A stretch of DNA of 9,093 bases, from the NCBI GenBank assembly GCA_031259505.1, contig JAIRLL010000104.1, forward strand, positions 1 through 9,093. The letters run 5' to 3'. The stretch is from Tannerella sp. Lineage in GTDB: Bacteria > Bacteroidota > Bacteroidia > Bacteroidales > Tannerellaceae. Shown piece after piece: positions 1 through 5,862 of this stretch (within the stretch, counting starts at the first letter, position 1; every line of letters begins with the position of its first letter). A program made the position numbers and the translations under genes. The notes under the pieces are model-generated. The model did no database searches. It saw only the letters and a program-made list of their open reading frames with translations, and was not told where the DNA came from.

Positions 1-1
1 G

Positions 2-235
2 GAGGCTTTGGGCGTGTTACGTCAGGCAGTCGAACAGTATCGCCAACACCCCAAAGCGTTCCGTCTTTACATCGGTTTTCAAAAATTGGGAGAGTTCGAT
101 AGTTATGCCGAAGCACGACAATATGCCGGAAAAACAAGTCTTTCAGGAGTGTTCAACATCTTGGGTGAAAAAGGCTACCGCGACGCATGGTATGTATCGA
201 AAATTGAAGTTCAATCACAAAAACAAGCGATATGA
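2..235 (+). CDS. Unrecognised small protein, 3' part only
   Basis: The reading frame is open to the left window edge, so the gene probably begins before the window and only about its last 77 codons are seen. A TTG at position 8 could in principle start it, but no convincing ribosome site precedes it. The visible protein is soluble, has no signal peptide or membrane segment, and is rich in Tyr, Gln and Lys, with a compact pattern of aromatic and basic residues (for example the stretch ending GYRDAWYVSKIEV). I do not recognise the family. Its TGA stop overlaps the ATG of the next gene (ATGA, 232-235), so the two were translationally coupled. Small genes of this kind are common in the accessory and regulatory parts of Bacteroidetes conjugative transposons, but no function can be inferred. 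Confidence 0.6.
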   Translation, partial: EALGVLRQAVEQYRQHPKAFRLYIGFQKLGEFDSYAEARQYAGKTSLSGVFNILGEKGYRDAWYVSKIEVQSQKQAI

Positions 236-594
236 TAACGATTAAAGACATCACAGGGGCAAGCATCGAAGTTACCGACCTTGATGCAGCCATTTGACAA
301 TGCAAACTTTGCAAAGATAGCCCGTACAAAATGCCTTGCGGTCACACCGTTGGTGAAGACCACGCCTTTATGCTGGAACAGCTAACGGCGATAAAACAGC
401 AACAACGGCGGGAACGCTGGCTGCCAAGCACCAAAAAACGATACGAAGAAGGCAAGCAGTTTACCAAGCTGGATATGGGTTACGAAATAGGCTGCCACGA
501 GGCATACCATCCCGCATCCATTTATTGGGACAGCTACACACGGGAGCAAATGGTAAGGAATTTCAACACCTTTTTCGGAACGGATATTAAATAA
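232..594 (+). pseudogene. Small CTn-type protein interrupted by an in-frame TGA
   Basis: An ATG at 232, overlapping the upstream stop, opens a frame beginning MITIKDITGASIEVTDLDAA. The frame hits TGA at 295-297 and then continues without shift as QCKLCKDSPYKMPCGHT and on to TAA at 592-594. Sense continuation on both sides in the same frame, and an otherwise protein-like reading, indicate one gene of about 120 codons with a nonsense change (CGA or another one-base neighbour to TGA) rather than two genes. Just after the stop lie CxxC and then CGH, a possible small metal-binding cluster. The C-terminal part is rich in aromatic and charged residues. An internal ATG at 331 could re-initiate and give an 87-residue product lacking the CxxC. 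The family is not firmly recognised. A sequencing error cannot be excluded. Confidence 0.6.
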
Positions 595-599
595 CAGGA

Positions 600-631
600 C
601 GACGGGCGGAAATTTCGCCCGTTACTTTTTC
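600..631 (+). terminator. Rho-independent terminator after the broken small gene
   Basis: A perfect 7-bp GC-rich stem (602-608 with 616-622, ACGGGCG/CGCCCGT) encloses a 7-nt loop. It is followed by TACTTTTT in the plus direction and starts only 7 nt after the TAA of the upstream gene. This is a standard intrinsic terminator layout and separates the small upstream genes from the gene at 751. Confidence 0.75.
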
Positions 632-666
632 CATGACTTACCAAACGAACGGGAAGAAAAAGTAAC
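621..666. repeat. 11-bp perfect inverted repeat, 24-nt spacer
   Basis: GTTACTTTTTC (621-631) is the exact reverse complement of GAAAAAGTAAC (656-666). The left arm overlaps the 3' side and T-tract of the preceding terminator hairpin, and the right arm is followed at once by another AAAAAGT (667-673). It could act as a second, bidirectional terminator-like structure, as an alternative fold competing with the terminator, or be the remnant of an insertion boundary. The sequence alone does not decide. Confidence 0.55.
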
Positions 667-722
667 AAAAAGTCGACAGCGGATTTTCCTTTGAGTCTTA
701 AACCTGAACCACTGGTATTTCG

Positions 723-730
723 TATCTTTA
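723..730 (+). promoter_or_regulatory. Possible Bacteroidetes -7 box
   Basis: TATCTTTA matches the Bacteroidetes -7 consensus TAnnTTTG except for its last base and lies 20 nt before the ATG at 751. The nearest clear TTTG (690-693) is too far upstream (29 nt) to be a good -33 element. The call rests on one imperfect box and on the need for a promoter after the upstream terminator. Confidence 0.3.
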
Positions 731-750
731 CAGCCCAAAAGCATTGAAAT

Positions 751-1404
751 ATGGCTGTAAAAATAGATAAATGGGTTATCGCCCAAAAGAAACATAGATT
801 GTCCGATAAACACGTCCAAATGGCGCGGGAATTAGGTTTAAACCCCGATAAGCTGGGCAAGATAGACAATCACGAGCAGGAAACATGGAAAGCGCCCCTG
901 CCGCAGTTCATCGAACGGATATACTTCAAACGCTTCAAACGGGAAGAACCTGTTACGGTACGCTCACTGAAAGAGATTATTGCCGACGATAAAGCCCGCA
1001 AGGAAAAGAAGAAAAGAGAGAAAGATAAACGTTCCAAAAATGATGCGTTGCCCGATGATGGTAATAGGGAAACAGAAAACCCACCAAAGCCGCTTTCCCT
1101 TTCTGCCAAACTTAAACAACTTAATGAAAAGCCAAAAGTCAAAGTCAGGTTAGAGGGTGGAGAAAGCCCCGATTTCATTCTTTCAAAGGAGGCTCATATC
1201 TTTGACGAGGCTTTTGATTTTTACGAAAAGGAAAGTATTACGTTTTCCGAGTTGGGATTTATCCTGAAGAAAATACATCCCAGATACAAACCGCGTCATT
1301 ATGGCTGTAAGACATTGAAAGCTATTTATGAGAAATTGGATAAGTACGAGGTTGTAGAAGCGGCTGTGCGCAGGAAACAAGAGGAAACGATAGAACCTGA
1401 ATAA
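751..1404 (+). CDS. Cargo protein with C-terminal OST-HTH/LOTUS-like domain
   Basis: A 217-residue, strongly basic, soluble protein with no signal peptide or membrane segment. Three parts can be seen. Residues 1-65 form a conserved-looking N-terminal module (IAQKKHRLSDKHVQMARELGL, then WKAPLPQFIERIYFKRF) of a type I associate with uncharacterised bacterial proteins. Residues 66-130 are a highly charged linker with a Lys/Arg/Glu run at about 79-97. Residues 148-203 read like an OST-HTH/LOTUS winged helix: ITFSELGFILKKIHPRYKPRHYG, then a Leu-rich helix and KYEVV. In other bacteria LOTUS domains are usually attached to NYN RNases and bind structured RNA; no NYN nuclease residues are present here. 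The domain call is mine from pattern, so RNA binding is inference. The gene has terminators on both sides and a possible promoter of its own, converges on the tra operon, and is probably cargo rather than transfer machinery. Confidence 0.8.
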   Translation: MAVKIDKWVIAQKKHRLSDKHVQMARELGLNPDKLGKIDNHEQETWKAPLPQFIERIYFKRFKREEPVTVRSLKEIIADDKARKEKKKREKDKRSKNDALPDDGNRETENPPKPLSLSAKLKQLNEKPKVKVRLEGGESPDFILSKEAHIFDEAFDFYEKESITFSELGFILKKIHPRYKPRHYGCKTLKAIYEKLDKYEVVEAAVRRKQEETIEPE

Positions 1405-1439
1405 AAAGTAAAATCCGCCGATTGGCGGATTCTACTTTT
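1404..1439. terminator. Bidirectional terminator between convergent genes
   Basis: An 8-bp perfect stem (1412-1419 AATCCGCC with 1424-1431 GGCGGATT, loop GATT) is extended, after one mismatch, by AAAAGTA (1404-1410) pairing with TACTTTT (1433-1439). A-tract before and T-tract after make it an intrinsic terminator in both directions. It begins at the last base of the plus-strand gene and ends over the stop of the minus-strand M23 gene, so it serves both, including the end of the tra operon. Confidence 0.85.
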
Positions 1440-2034
1440 ATACTGTTTCTTCTTTTAAAATGATTTCCAACAAACAACACCATTCCGTCGGATTCAGGAA
1501 GCGGTTGTCTTTTCTGATTTCATAATGCAGGTGGTAGCCTGTCGTAAGCCCGCTATTTCCCACACAGGCAATGTATTTGCCCATTCGTACCGAATCCCCT
1601 GCACTTACCATTGTTTTGCTTAGGTGTGCATAGAACGAGCGGAAACCGCCTGCGTGTTGAATCTCTATAAAATTACCATACCCTGAATTGTACCCCTTGC
1701 GGACGACAACCCCGCTGCTTGTGGCATACACGGGAGTTCCTTTCGTTTCCGCAAAATCAATCCCTGTATGGAACTTTCGCACTTTATAAATCGGGTGTCT
1801 GCGTATTCCGAAGCCTGATGAAATAGTCAAGTTCCTGATGGGCGAAATGACCGGATAGCAGGATAGTTCATTTACGGACATTTGCATTGAATCCGCTATC
1901 CGTTGAAATTCTGATGCCGAGTAAACCGCGTCCGTCAGTATTTCGATTTCCTGTTTCCTGTTTGGAATATCGTTCGGCTGCTCGAATACAGGTAAATGCA
2001 GCAAAACGGCTAAAAGTAATGTGATGTATTTCAT
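1438..2034 (-). CDS. M23 family peptidoglycan endopeptidase (LytM-like)
   Basis: A 198-residue protein from the ATG at 2034; a TTG two codons upstream is also in frame but less likely. Residues 1-16 are a hydrophobic N-terminal segment suggesting export, without a clear cleavage or lipid site. Residues 68-185 are an M23 (lysostaphin-type) zinc peptidase domain with the complete metal and catalytic set: H89 and D93 in HTGID, H137 in YAHLS, and H168/H170 in GYHLHYE, plus the usual SGFGIRRHP entry and GNSG motif. Such enzymes cleave peptide cross-links in peptidoglycan. As the last gene of the tra operon, 62 nt after traQ, it most likely opens the wall locally for assembly of the mating channel. 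CTnDOT-type elements often carry a lysozyme-like hydrolase near this place, so this could be a functional substitute. Nothing is missing for activity. Confidence 0.9.
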   Translation of the reverse strand: MKYITLLLAVLLHLPVFEQPNDIPNRKQEIEILTDAVYSASEFQRIADSMQMSVNELSCYPVISPIRNLTISSGFGIRRHPIYKVRKFHTGIDFAETKGTPVYATSSGVVVRKGYNSGYGNFIEIQHAGGFRSFYAHLSKTMVSAGDSVRMGKYIACVGNSGLTTGYHLHYEIRKDNRFLNPTEWCCLLEIILKEETV

Positions 2035-2060
2035 AATCAATTCGTGAATAGATATCGCAA

Positions 2061-2082
2061 GCGCCCGGAACGACCCGGACGC
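2061..2082 (-). other. GC-rich hairpin between traQ and the M23 gene
   Basis: Read on the minus strand, GCGTCCGG and CCGGGCGC pair over 8 bp with one G-U wobble and a 6-nt loop. The wobble works only in minus-strand RNA (C-A mismatch on the plus strand), which fits an mRNA element of the tra transcript. No T-tract follows, so it is not a normal terminator. It may be a partial attenuator or an mRNA-stability structure that lowers or separates M23 expression. Confidence 0.45.
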
Positions 2083-2096
2083 TTATGCACTCTGTT

Positions 2097-2540
2097 TTAT
2101 TCTTCTTTGTCTTCTTCCGTCCGCTCGCTCTGGAACGAAAACGTCTTTTGAACAACCTGCCCGAACGAATCCTGTATATACACGTCTATTGTTTGCTGGT
2201 CTTTGCAGCGGGACGTGTAGTACAACCTGAATGTTTCTTTTTTCAATGGGTACAGGTCGTTCGGTTTGAACACCGTTCCGTCATCCATGCGAAGCTCACC
2301 GATACCGTCCGGCTGGAACATCCTGATATAGAACTCCGCATCCTGATAGTCGCCCTCTTTTATAAGCCGGCAGCGGATTTCAGCCGTTTCCCCTTCGATG
2401 ATTTTCTTCTGCACCGGCATAGTTTCCAAATCAAATAAGTAACGTGTACGAATATCCAAATCGTCGCTACAGGCTAAGGCCAGCAGCATCATAGCCACCA
2501 GCCACGCCGTTATCCCGAAAAAACTTTTTATTTTCTTCAT
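2097..2540 (-). CDS. traQ: Conjugative transposon lipoprotein TraQ (DUF3872)
   Basis: A 147-residue protein that I recognise as the TraQ/DUF3872 family of Bacteroidetes conjugative transposons. Residues 1-23 are a lipoprotein signal with the lipidated cysteine at C24 (ALAC-SDD). The acidic residues right after the cysteine resemble the surface-export signal described for Bacteroidetes lipoproteins, so outer-leaflet display is possible. The rest looks beta-rich, with an Ig-like alternation of polar and hydrophobic residues (around 45-140), and ends in a Glu/Asp/Lys-rich tail. The exact role in transfer is not established; membership of the transfer operon is. It starts 12 nt after traO ends. 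In CTnDOT traP lies between the two genes; here it does not. Confidence 0.88.
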   Translation of the reverse strand: MKKIKSFFGITAWLVAMMLLALACSDDLDIRTRYLFDLETMPVQKKIIEGETAEIRCRLIKEGDYQDAEFYIRMFQPDGIGELRMDDGTVFKPNDLYPLKKETFRLYYTSRCKDQQTIDVYIQDSFGQVVQKTFSFQSERTEEDKEE

Positions 2541-2552
2541 TGTGATTATTTT

Positions 2553-3137
2553 TTAATTCAACATAAACCGTAAAGCAATCCCAAATTGTGTATGGAACTT
2601 CGATACGTCCGAGCCGAACAGGATATGTTCGCGCCCCGTCAGGAGCAGCACCACGCAGTCGGACAGGTATGTTTCCACTTCCAACGTGATTGCTCCGCCG
2701 TACACAAAGCGGTCGCGGTTTTGAAGCGTCGAGCCGTCAAACAGCAATTTCTCGCTCCAATTGACCGTTTCATAGCCCGTCACCGCTGAGCCGCCCAACG
2801 AGAGGAAGAAAGTCTTTGACCGGTCGGAAATGATGTTCAGGAAGTAGCCGCCTTCGGCAGTAAACTGCGCCTTCGGCAGGCGAATATCTTTGTAGGGATA
2901 GTAGCGTTGCAGGTATTCCGCCCCGAATACCCATTTGTTACTGTGTTTGGCATAAGTTGCCATCGACAAACCGAAGTAGTAACCCGTTTCGCTATCGGTC
3001 GAGGACGAGTAAACCCCGTCCACCATACCGCCTGTTACCTGTATGCCTCGCATACCGGGTAAACAGCGCTGTGCGTATGCCCCGCCCGTAAGGGCGAAGC
3101 ATAACACCAACGTCACGATGAATGTTATCCGCTTCAT
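2553..3137 (-). CDS. traO: Conjugative transposon protein TraO, predicted outer-membrane barrel
   Basis: A 194-residue protein of the Bacteroidetes TraO family. Residues 1-22 are a Sec signal peptide with cleavage probable at GAYA-QR. The mature part is made of alternating amphipathic strands with many Tyr/Phe/Gly (GYYFGLSMATY, WVFGAEYLQRYYPY, FGIALRFMLN) and ends in an aromatic/hydrophobic strand, as in small outer-membrane beta-barrels. It is therefore likely to be an outer-membrane component of the mating apparatus; the barrel is inferred from pattern. Its ATG lies 2 nt after the stop of traN (TAAccATG), so the two are translationally coupled, consistent with a shared location near TraN in the outer part of the channel. 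Confidence 0.88.
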   Translation of the reverse strand: MKRITFIVTLVLCFALTGGAYAQRCLPGMRGIQVTGGMVDGVYSSSTDSETGYYFGLSMATYAKHSNKWVFGAEYLQRYYPYKDIRLPKAQFTAEGGYFLNIISDRSKTFFLSLGGSAVTGYETVNWSEKLLFDGSTLQNRDRFVYGGAITLEVETYLSDCVVLLLTGREHILFGSDVSKFHTQFGIALRFMLN

Positions 3138-3139
3138 GG

Positions 3140-4102
3140 TTATTTTACTTTGAGTTCATTGATGACACGGGCACGAACCAAATCGGCGTTATCCACGGTA
3201 AAGCGTTGATGCCGCCCGCCGTTCTGTTCGCCCAGTTCTACGACCAACATTTTATCGTCGGGAATGGTAAACTTCGACAGCACGAACACCATACGTTCGG
3301 TACGCTGGCCACCGATGAGCATTAAATTATTGTACGCGCGAAGCGGCCAGATTACCTGTTCCTGAATAGCAGTGCGTTTGGCGACCTGTTTGTCCACGAT
3401 TTTGAACGTGATGAAATCAACATTGAACGGCACGTTGGATGAGTTTTTCAGTTGCAGGTGGAAATACAACAGTCCGTTGTGGGTATAAATCCCTTTCAAC
3501 GTATGCTGGATACCGAAACGTTTACAACCAATATGTTTGATTTCACGGTCATTGTTTTTGTAAATTGACTGCATAATCAGTTTTACCAGCAACGGCGATT
3601 CCTGTCCCAACTCCTGCATATAGACTTGCAGGGCGTTGTTCGGACGATTGACGGCTTCGCCATCGTGCAGGAAGTCGGTCATTTCTACACTCAATTTTAC
3701 AGGCTCATCGGCGTATTTCACGTTGAAGGCATAATACGCACCGTCTTCCGTTATCACAGCCAAGTTGCTTTCCCGTGAGAAGTCACGCAGAGCGGCTTTT
3801 ACACGCAGCACGTTTTCCGTACCGTCGGCTTTGGCGGCCAGTAAGTCGGAAGAACCCAAATCCACATAGCGGATAGCGGACGGAAAAATGACGTGGACAG
3901 TTTTATTGAACGTAACTTCGAGGGCGTAGGGCGGAATCATCCGGTTGAAGGTCAAAGGGCGCGTATAGCCCTGATAATAGTCGCCCGTCGAGGGCATGGT
4001 TTGCACCGTTTCAGGTGCAGTCTTTTCGGCGGTTGCCGTTTCCTGTGCGTTTACAACGCTAACGCCTGCAACAAGGGCAAGCATGATAAAAATTTTCTTC
4101 AT
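3140..4102 (-). CDS. traN: Conjugative transposon protein TraN (DUF4138, VirB9-like)
   Basis: A 320-residue protein that I recognise as TraN of CTnDOT-type elements. Residues 1-19 are a signal peptide (cleavage VVNA-QE), followed by a Thr/Glu/Pro-rich linker to about residue 45. The conserved block LEVTFNKTVHVIFPSAIRYV, then DLGSS (61-85), is the family signature, and the C-terminal half is beta-rich. The family is regarded as the counterpart of VirB9/TrbG, a periplasmic and outer-membrane core protein that joins TraM (VirB10-like). The start at 4102 is supported by the perfect signal peptide. It is separated from traM by 63 nt of very A/T-rich sequence in which I see no convincing promoter or terminator. 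Confidence 0.92.
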   Translation of the reverse strand: MKKIFIMLALVAGVSVVNAQETATAEKTAPETVQTMPSTGDYYQGYTRPLTFNRMIPPYALEVTFNKTVHVIFPSAIRYVDLGSSDLLAAKADGTENVLRVKAALRDFSRESNLAVITEDGAYYAFNVKYADEPVKLSVEMTDFLHDGEAVNRPNNALQVYMQELGQESPLLVKLIMQSIYKNNDREIKHIGCKRFGIQHTLKGIYTHNGLLYFHLQLKNSSNVPFNVDFITFKIVDKQVAKRTAIQEQVIWPLRAYNNLMLIGGQRTERMVFVLSKFTIPDDKMLVVELGEQNGGRHQRFTVDNADLVRARVINELKVK

Positions 4103-4165
4103 TACTGATTCGTTTTAATTGTTTGACAAAAAGATTTTTTGATTTTTTAGTAGTTTGCTTTGTTA

Positions 4166-5584
4166 TTACTGTGTTTTCGGAAGCAGCAAAATTCGATAGT
4201 TGGCTTTCAACGTTACCTTGACGACGCTTAGTTTCTTGGAAACATATTGCGATGCGCCCTGAATAAGTCCCTTTCCCATATCGGCGGCCAACTGCGACCC
4301 TGCATTATCGGAAATCATAATACCGGTTCCGGCAGAGTTCGCCAGTGTCGAGGCGACTTCTTTGGCTGCCTTGATTTCATCCGAGCCGGGTACGGATATG
4401 CCGCGCAAGCCGTCGGTATCATAAACCGATATCTCCACAGGGATAATGTTGTCGGCGTACTGGATGCTATTTATCGTTACTTCCATCCGTTCGCCTCCGA
4501 TCCGGCATGTTCCGGTAATCACTGTATTGGCGGGAATCAGGATATCTCCCGCCCGCATCGGCTCCAGCAGGCGTATCTGCAGTTCCTTCCCGCTCGTAAG
4601 CGTTACCATCTGATAGACACAGGCGCGGATGCTGTTTTTATCCTGAACACCTTCGTTTCCGGCAGCGGTAATAAATCCCATATTGCGCGGCTGACTGTAA
4701 TCCCGAATAAATTCCTCGTTGCCTACGGGCGCAGCCAACAGCGACACCACGTTTTGCCGTACCTGCTTTACGGGCTGAGCGACCACCTTGCCGGATTGTC
4801 CCGCCTGCGACGTGGAAGATCCGGAGGCGGAAGTTTCGTCCGCAGCGCCCGCCGCCTGCGGGGGCATATACTGTGCTGCCATCGCATATGATTTTTCGAG
4901 TAAAGCGGCCTGTTCGTCTTCCATGCGCTTGCTTTCTTCGGCTTCCGCCAGCTTGCGCTCCAATTCCTGCATCCGTTCCTCCAAAGCCGACGGCGACTGT
5001 TCTTTCGCTTTCGGTTCTTCATACCATTCGCCCAACTGCTTATTGATGTCCTGATAGGCAACCGTTGAAGACCGGATAGCGGAAGTACTTTGTGAAGAAA
5101 TTGTGCGGGACTGGGCTTCGTAATAATCAGGGGACTTGGGAACCGTGCGTTGTTCTCCGCCCTTTTCCACCTGTTCCTGCGCATCAGCAAGTTGGACGGA
5201 AAAATCCTGCAACGGGCGCATCCGTTCCTGCTGTTTTTGTTGCATGGCTTCCCGTTCGTAGGCGTCGCGTTTGTTCGACGCCAGTCCCTCATCCTTTGGC
5301 ATCGGCAGTTCCACGTTCAGCCCGGATTGCTGCGCTGTTTTTTCCTTATCCTTACCGGACGGGGCAAAAATCAGCCACATCACTGCGCCAAAAATCAGGA
5401 AGAACAGCGGCATGACGACCATTTTTTTGCGTTTTTGCATTTGCGCCGTGGTCAGTTCCTTTTTGGGAACCGACTTCGGAGGTTCTTTTTTCGCTTCCGG
5501 TTTTATATCCGGCGCGGGTTGCTGTACTTCGGGCACTACCGTTTCCGGCGGTGGCGTTCCCTTATTCAAATTCTCCTGTTCCAT
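4166..5584 (-). CDS. traM: Conjugative transposon protein TraM (VirB10-like)
   Basis: A 472-residue protein of the TraM family. Layout: a Pro/Lys/Glu-rich cytoplasmic N-terminus (1-54); one membrane segment (55-75, MVVMPLFFLIFGAVMWLIFA); a long, low-complexity periplasmic linker with a strong predicted coiled coil at about 199-236 (LEERMQELERKLAEAEESKR); an Ala/Ser/Gln-rich spacer (240-270); and a conserved C-terminal beta-rich domain (about 270-472) containing GDILIPANTVITGTCRIGGE. This is the arrangement of VirB10/TrbI proteins, which span the periplasm and connect inner- and outer-membrane parts of the secretion channel. The gene ends in tandem TAA stops. Its first 23 nt lie inside the end of traL, so translation is coupled. 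The start at 5584 is the only sensible one for the N-terminus. Confidence 0.93.
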   Translation of the reverse strand: MEQENLNKGTPPPETVVPEVQQPAPDIKPEAKKEPPKSVPKKELTTAQMQKRKKMVVMPLFFLIFGAVMWLIFAPSGKDKEKTAQQSGLNVELPMPKDEGLASNKRDAYEREAMQQKQQERMRPLQDFSVQLADAQEQVEKGGEQRTVPKSPDYYEAQSRTISSQSTSAIRSSTVAYQDINKQLGEWYEEPKAKEQSPSALEERMQELERKLAEAEESKRMEDEQAALLEKSYAMAAQYMPPQAAGAADETSASGSSTSQAGQSGKVVAQPVKQVRQNVVSLLAAPVGNEEFIRDYSQPRNMGFITAAGNEGVQDKNSIRACVYQMVTLTSGKELQIRLLEPMRAGDILIPANTVITGTCRIGGERMEVTINSIQYADNIIPVEISVYDTDGLRGISVPGSDEIKAAKEVASTLANSAGTGIMISDNAGSQLAADMGKGLIQGASQYVSKKLSVVKVTLKANYRILLLPKTQ

Positions 5585-5855
5585 CGTAATGATTGTTTAA
5601 TTGGTTAATACTGTCCCTGCGGGCTTGTTCATATTCGAGCCGCAGGGTTTCGATACGTTCGATTCCCATTTGCACCCCGCTCTTTTTACCGATGTGGTAG
5701 ATACTGCTTACGATCATGTAAATCGACAGTCCGCCGAATACAAAGAACATGGTCAGCACAAGGATTACACGGCGGTCGGGCGTCATACGCCCCAACAGAC
5801 CGCGCAAGCCATCTTCCAGCCATTTATTGATTTTTCTGAATAATTTCCTTACCAT
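5562..5855 (-). CDS. traL: Conjugative transposon protein TraL (DUF3989), small bitopic membrane protein
   Basis: A 97-residue protein starting at the ATG at 5855 (MVRKLFRKINKWLEDGL). I prefer it to an in-frame ATG 17 codons upstream, because the longer form would sit inside the end of traK, while the chosen start has a purine-rich AGGTAGGCGG just before it and lies 7 nt after the traK stop. There is a basic, amphipathic N-terminus (1-28), a single membrane helix (about 30-51, VILVLTMFFVFGGLSIYMIV), then a charged C-terminal helix (60-85) that probably lies in the periplasm. It belongs to a family found only next to TraK and TraM in these elements. Its exact role is unknown; an inner-membrane accessory of the VirB8/VirB10-like pair is plausible. 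The 3' end overlaps the start of traM by 23 nt. Confidence 0.85.
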   Translation of the reverse strand: MVRKLFRKINKWLEDGLRGLLGRMTPDRRVILVLTMFFVFGGLSIYMIVSSIYHIGKKSGVQMGIERIETLRLEYEQARRDSINQLNNHYDGTGEFE

Positions 5856-5862
5856 GATCCGC

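Noticed and set aside
534..869. Open frame of 111 codons on the minus strand
   Set aside because: It crosses a strong terminator and the end and start of two plus-strand genes, with no recognisable protein pattern; shadow of those genes.
870..1178. Open frame of 102 codons on the minus strand
   Set aside because: Lies antisense inside the 217-codon LOTUS-like gene; its Ser/Leu-rich composition is the complement of the Lys/Glu-rich linker.
2035..2040. TTG start two codons before the M23 ATG
   Set aside because: The ATG at 2034 follows at once and gives a more normal signal-like N-terminus.
4103..4165. Possible promoter in the traM-traN gap
   Set aside because: A TCTTTTTG resembling the -7 box is present, but there is no -33 TTTG at proper distance and the region is simply A/T-rich.
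4247..4891. Plus-strand frame of 214 codons
   Set aside because: Antisense to traM, which has a clear family match; the reading is His/Arg/Gly-rich as expected of a shadow frame.
4768..5292. Minus-strand frame of 174 codons in a second frame of traM
   Set aside because: Arg/Asn/Trp-rich out-of-frame reading of the traM coiled-coil region, without a start context.
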